Source of the DNA: Mariprofundus sp.
GTDB lineage: Bacteria > Pseudomonadota > Zetaproteobacteria > Mariprofundales > Mariprofundaceae
DNA length: 6,018 nt
Direction of reading: 5' to 3'
Assembly: GCA_015485035.1 (NCBI GenBank)
Contig: WFUI01000163.1
Coordinates: 1 to 6,018 of the forward strand
Positions 5,840 to 6,018 of this stretch are shown piece by piece. Below the pieces are notes generated by a model. That model searched no databases and was not told the origin of the DNA. It was given only the letters and a program-made list of their open reading frames with translations. The translations under genes and the position numbers were made by a program. Each line of letters starts with the position of its first letter. Within the stretch, counting starts at the first letter, position 1.

Positions 5840-6018
5840 ATGCAGACCGGTAGCAACCATCACCCGCTGATTGGTGCCGCCGCATTTGTGGTGATCATCG
5901 CCGGCATACAGGCTGCCGCTTCGCTGCTTGTCCCCTTCCTGCTGGCTGCATTTATCGCCATTCTGTGCCTGCCCCCGCTGAACTGGCTGACTGCCAAACG
6001 TATCCCCGCTACTGCTGC
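5840..6018 (+). CDS. AI-2E family transporter, N-terminal fragment cut by window edge
   Basis: An open frame begins with ATG 2 bases after the preceding stop and runs off the window, giving 59 complete codons. Residues about 11-45 form a hydrophobic hairpin: a helix (IGAAAFVVIIAGIQAA), the short SLLVPFLLAAFIAI helix, then LPPLNWLTAKR. This matches the N-terminus of AI-2E family (PerM/YdiK/TqsA-like) membrane transporters, which are usually about 350 residues. Family members move varied substrates, and autoinducer-2 export is shown only for some, so no substrate is assigned. Its spacing places it in the same transcription unit as the hydroxylase and BFD-like genes. Confidence 0.78.
   Translation, partial: MQTGSNHHPLIGAAAFVVIIAGIQAAASLLVPFLLAAFIAILCLPPLNWLTAKRIPATA

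Noticed and set aside
1..6018. Mobile elements, CRISPR repeats, phage or defence genes
   Set aside because: No transposase-like frame, spaced direct repeats, tRNA-flanked junction or composition shift was seen; every larger frame belongs to a common chromosomal family.

Overview
The window looks like ordinary chromosomal DNA from a Gram-negative proteobacterium. The evidence is an outer-membrane lipoprotein with an OmpA peptidoglycan-binding domain, an E. coli-like AroG DAHP synthase, and a TrhP (YegQ) tRNA hydroxylase of the same length as I recall for the E. coli protein. I would place it in or near the Gammaproteobacteria, but the sequence does not fix the genus. Coding density is high and base composition looks even. 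I see no insertion sequence, phage gene, CRISPR array, tRNA or rRNA.

Layout, minus strand (read right to left). The lipoprotein gene (4575 to 3895) ends just before a perfect 12-bp-stem intrinsic terminator (3851-3880). Next comes an apparent three-gene operon: a membrane-anchored TAXI-type solute-binding protein (3792 to 2512); trhP (2522 to 1161), whose start overlaps the TAXI stop by 11 bases; and aroG (1077 to 10), 83 bases further on.

Layout, plus strand. Across a 209-bp divergent intergenic region, a second compact cluster starts: a sterol desaturase/fatty acid hydroxylase family membrane protein (4785-5612), a 72-residue BFD-like [2Fe-2S] protein (5619-5837), and the start of an AI-2E family transporter (5840 to beyond the window). 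The gaps are only 6 and 2 bases.

How the genes may work together. AroG makes DAHP, the first committed intermediate on the way to chorismate and prephenate. TrhP uses prephenate to hydroxylate U34 of certain tRNAs. Their adjacency therefore places the entry enzyme of a pathway beside a tRNA modifier that consumes one of its products. The other suggestive pair is the di-iron hydroxylase followed immediately by a small iron-sulfur protein, a possible electron donor. Both links are inferences from gene order. I found no clear new system; the best leads are these two pairings and the double-anchored TAXI protein, which has no TRAP permease beside it in the window.
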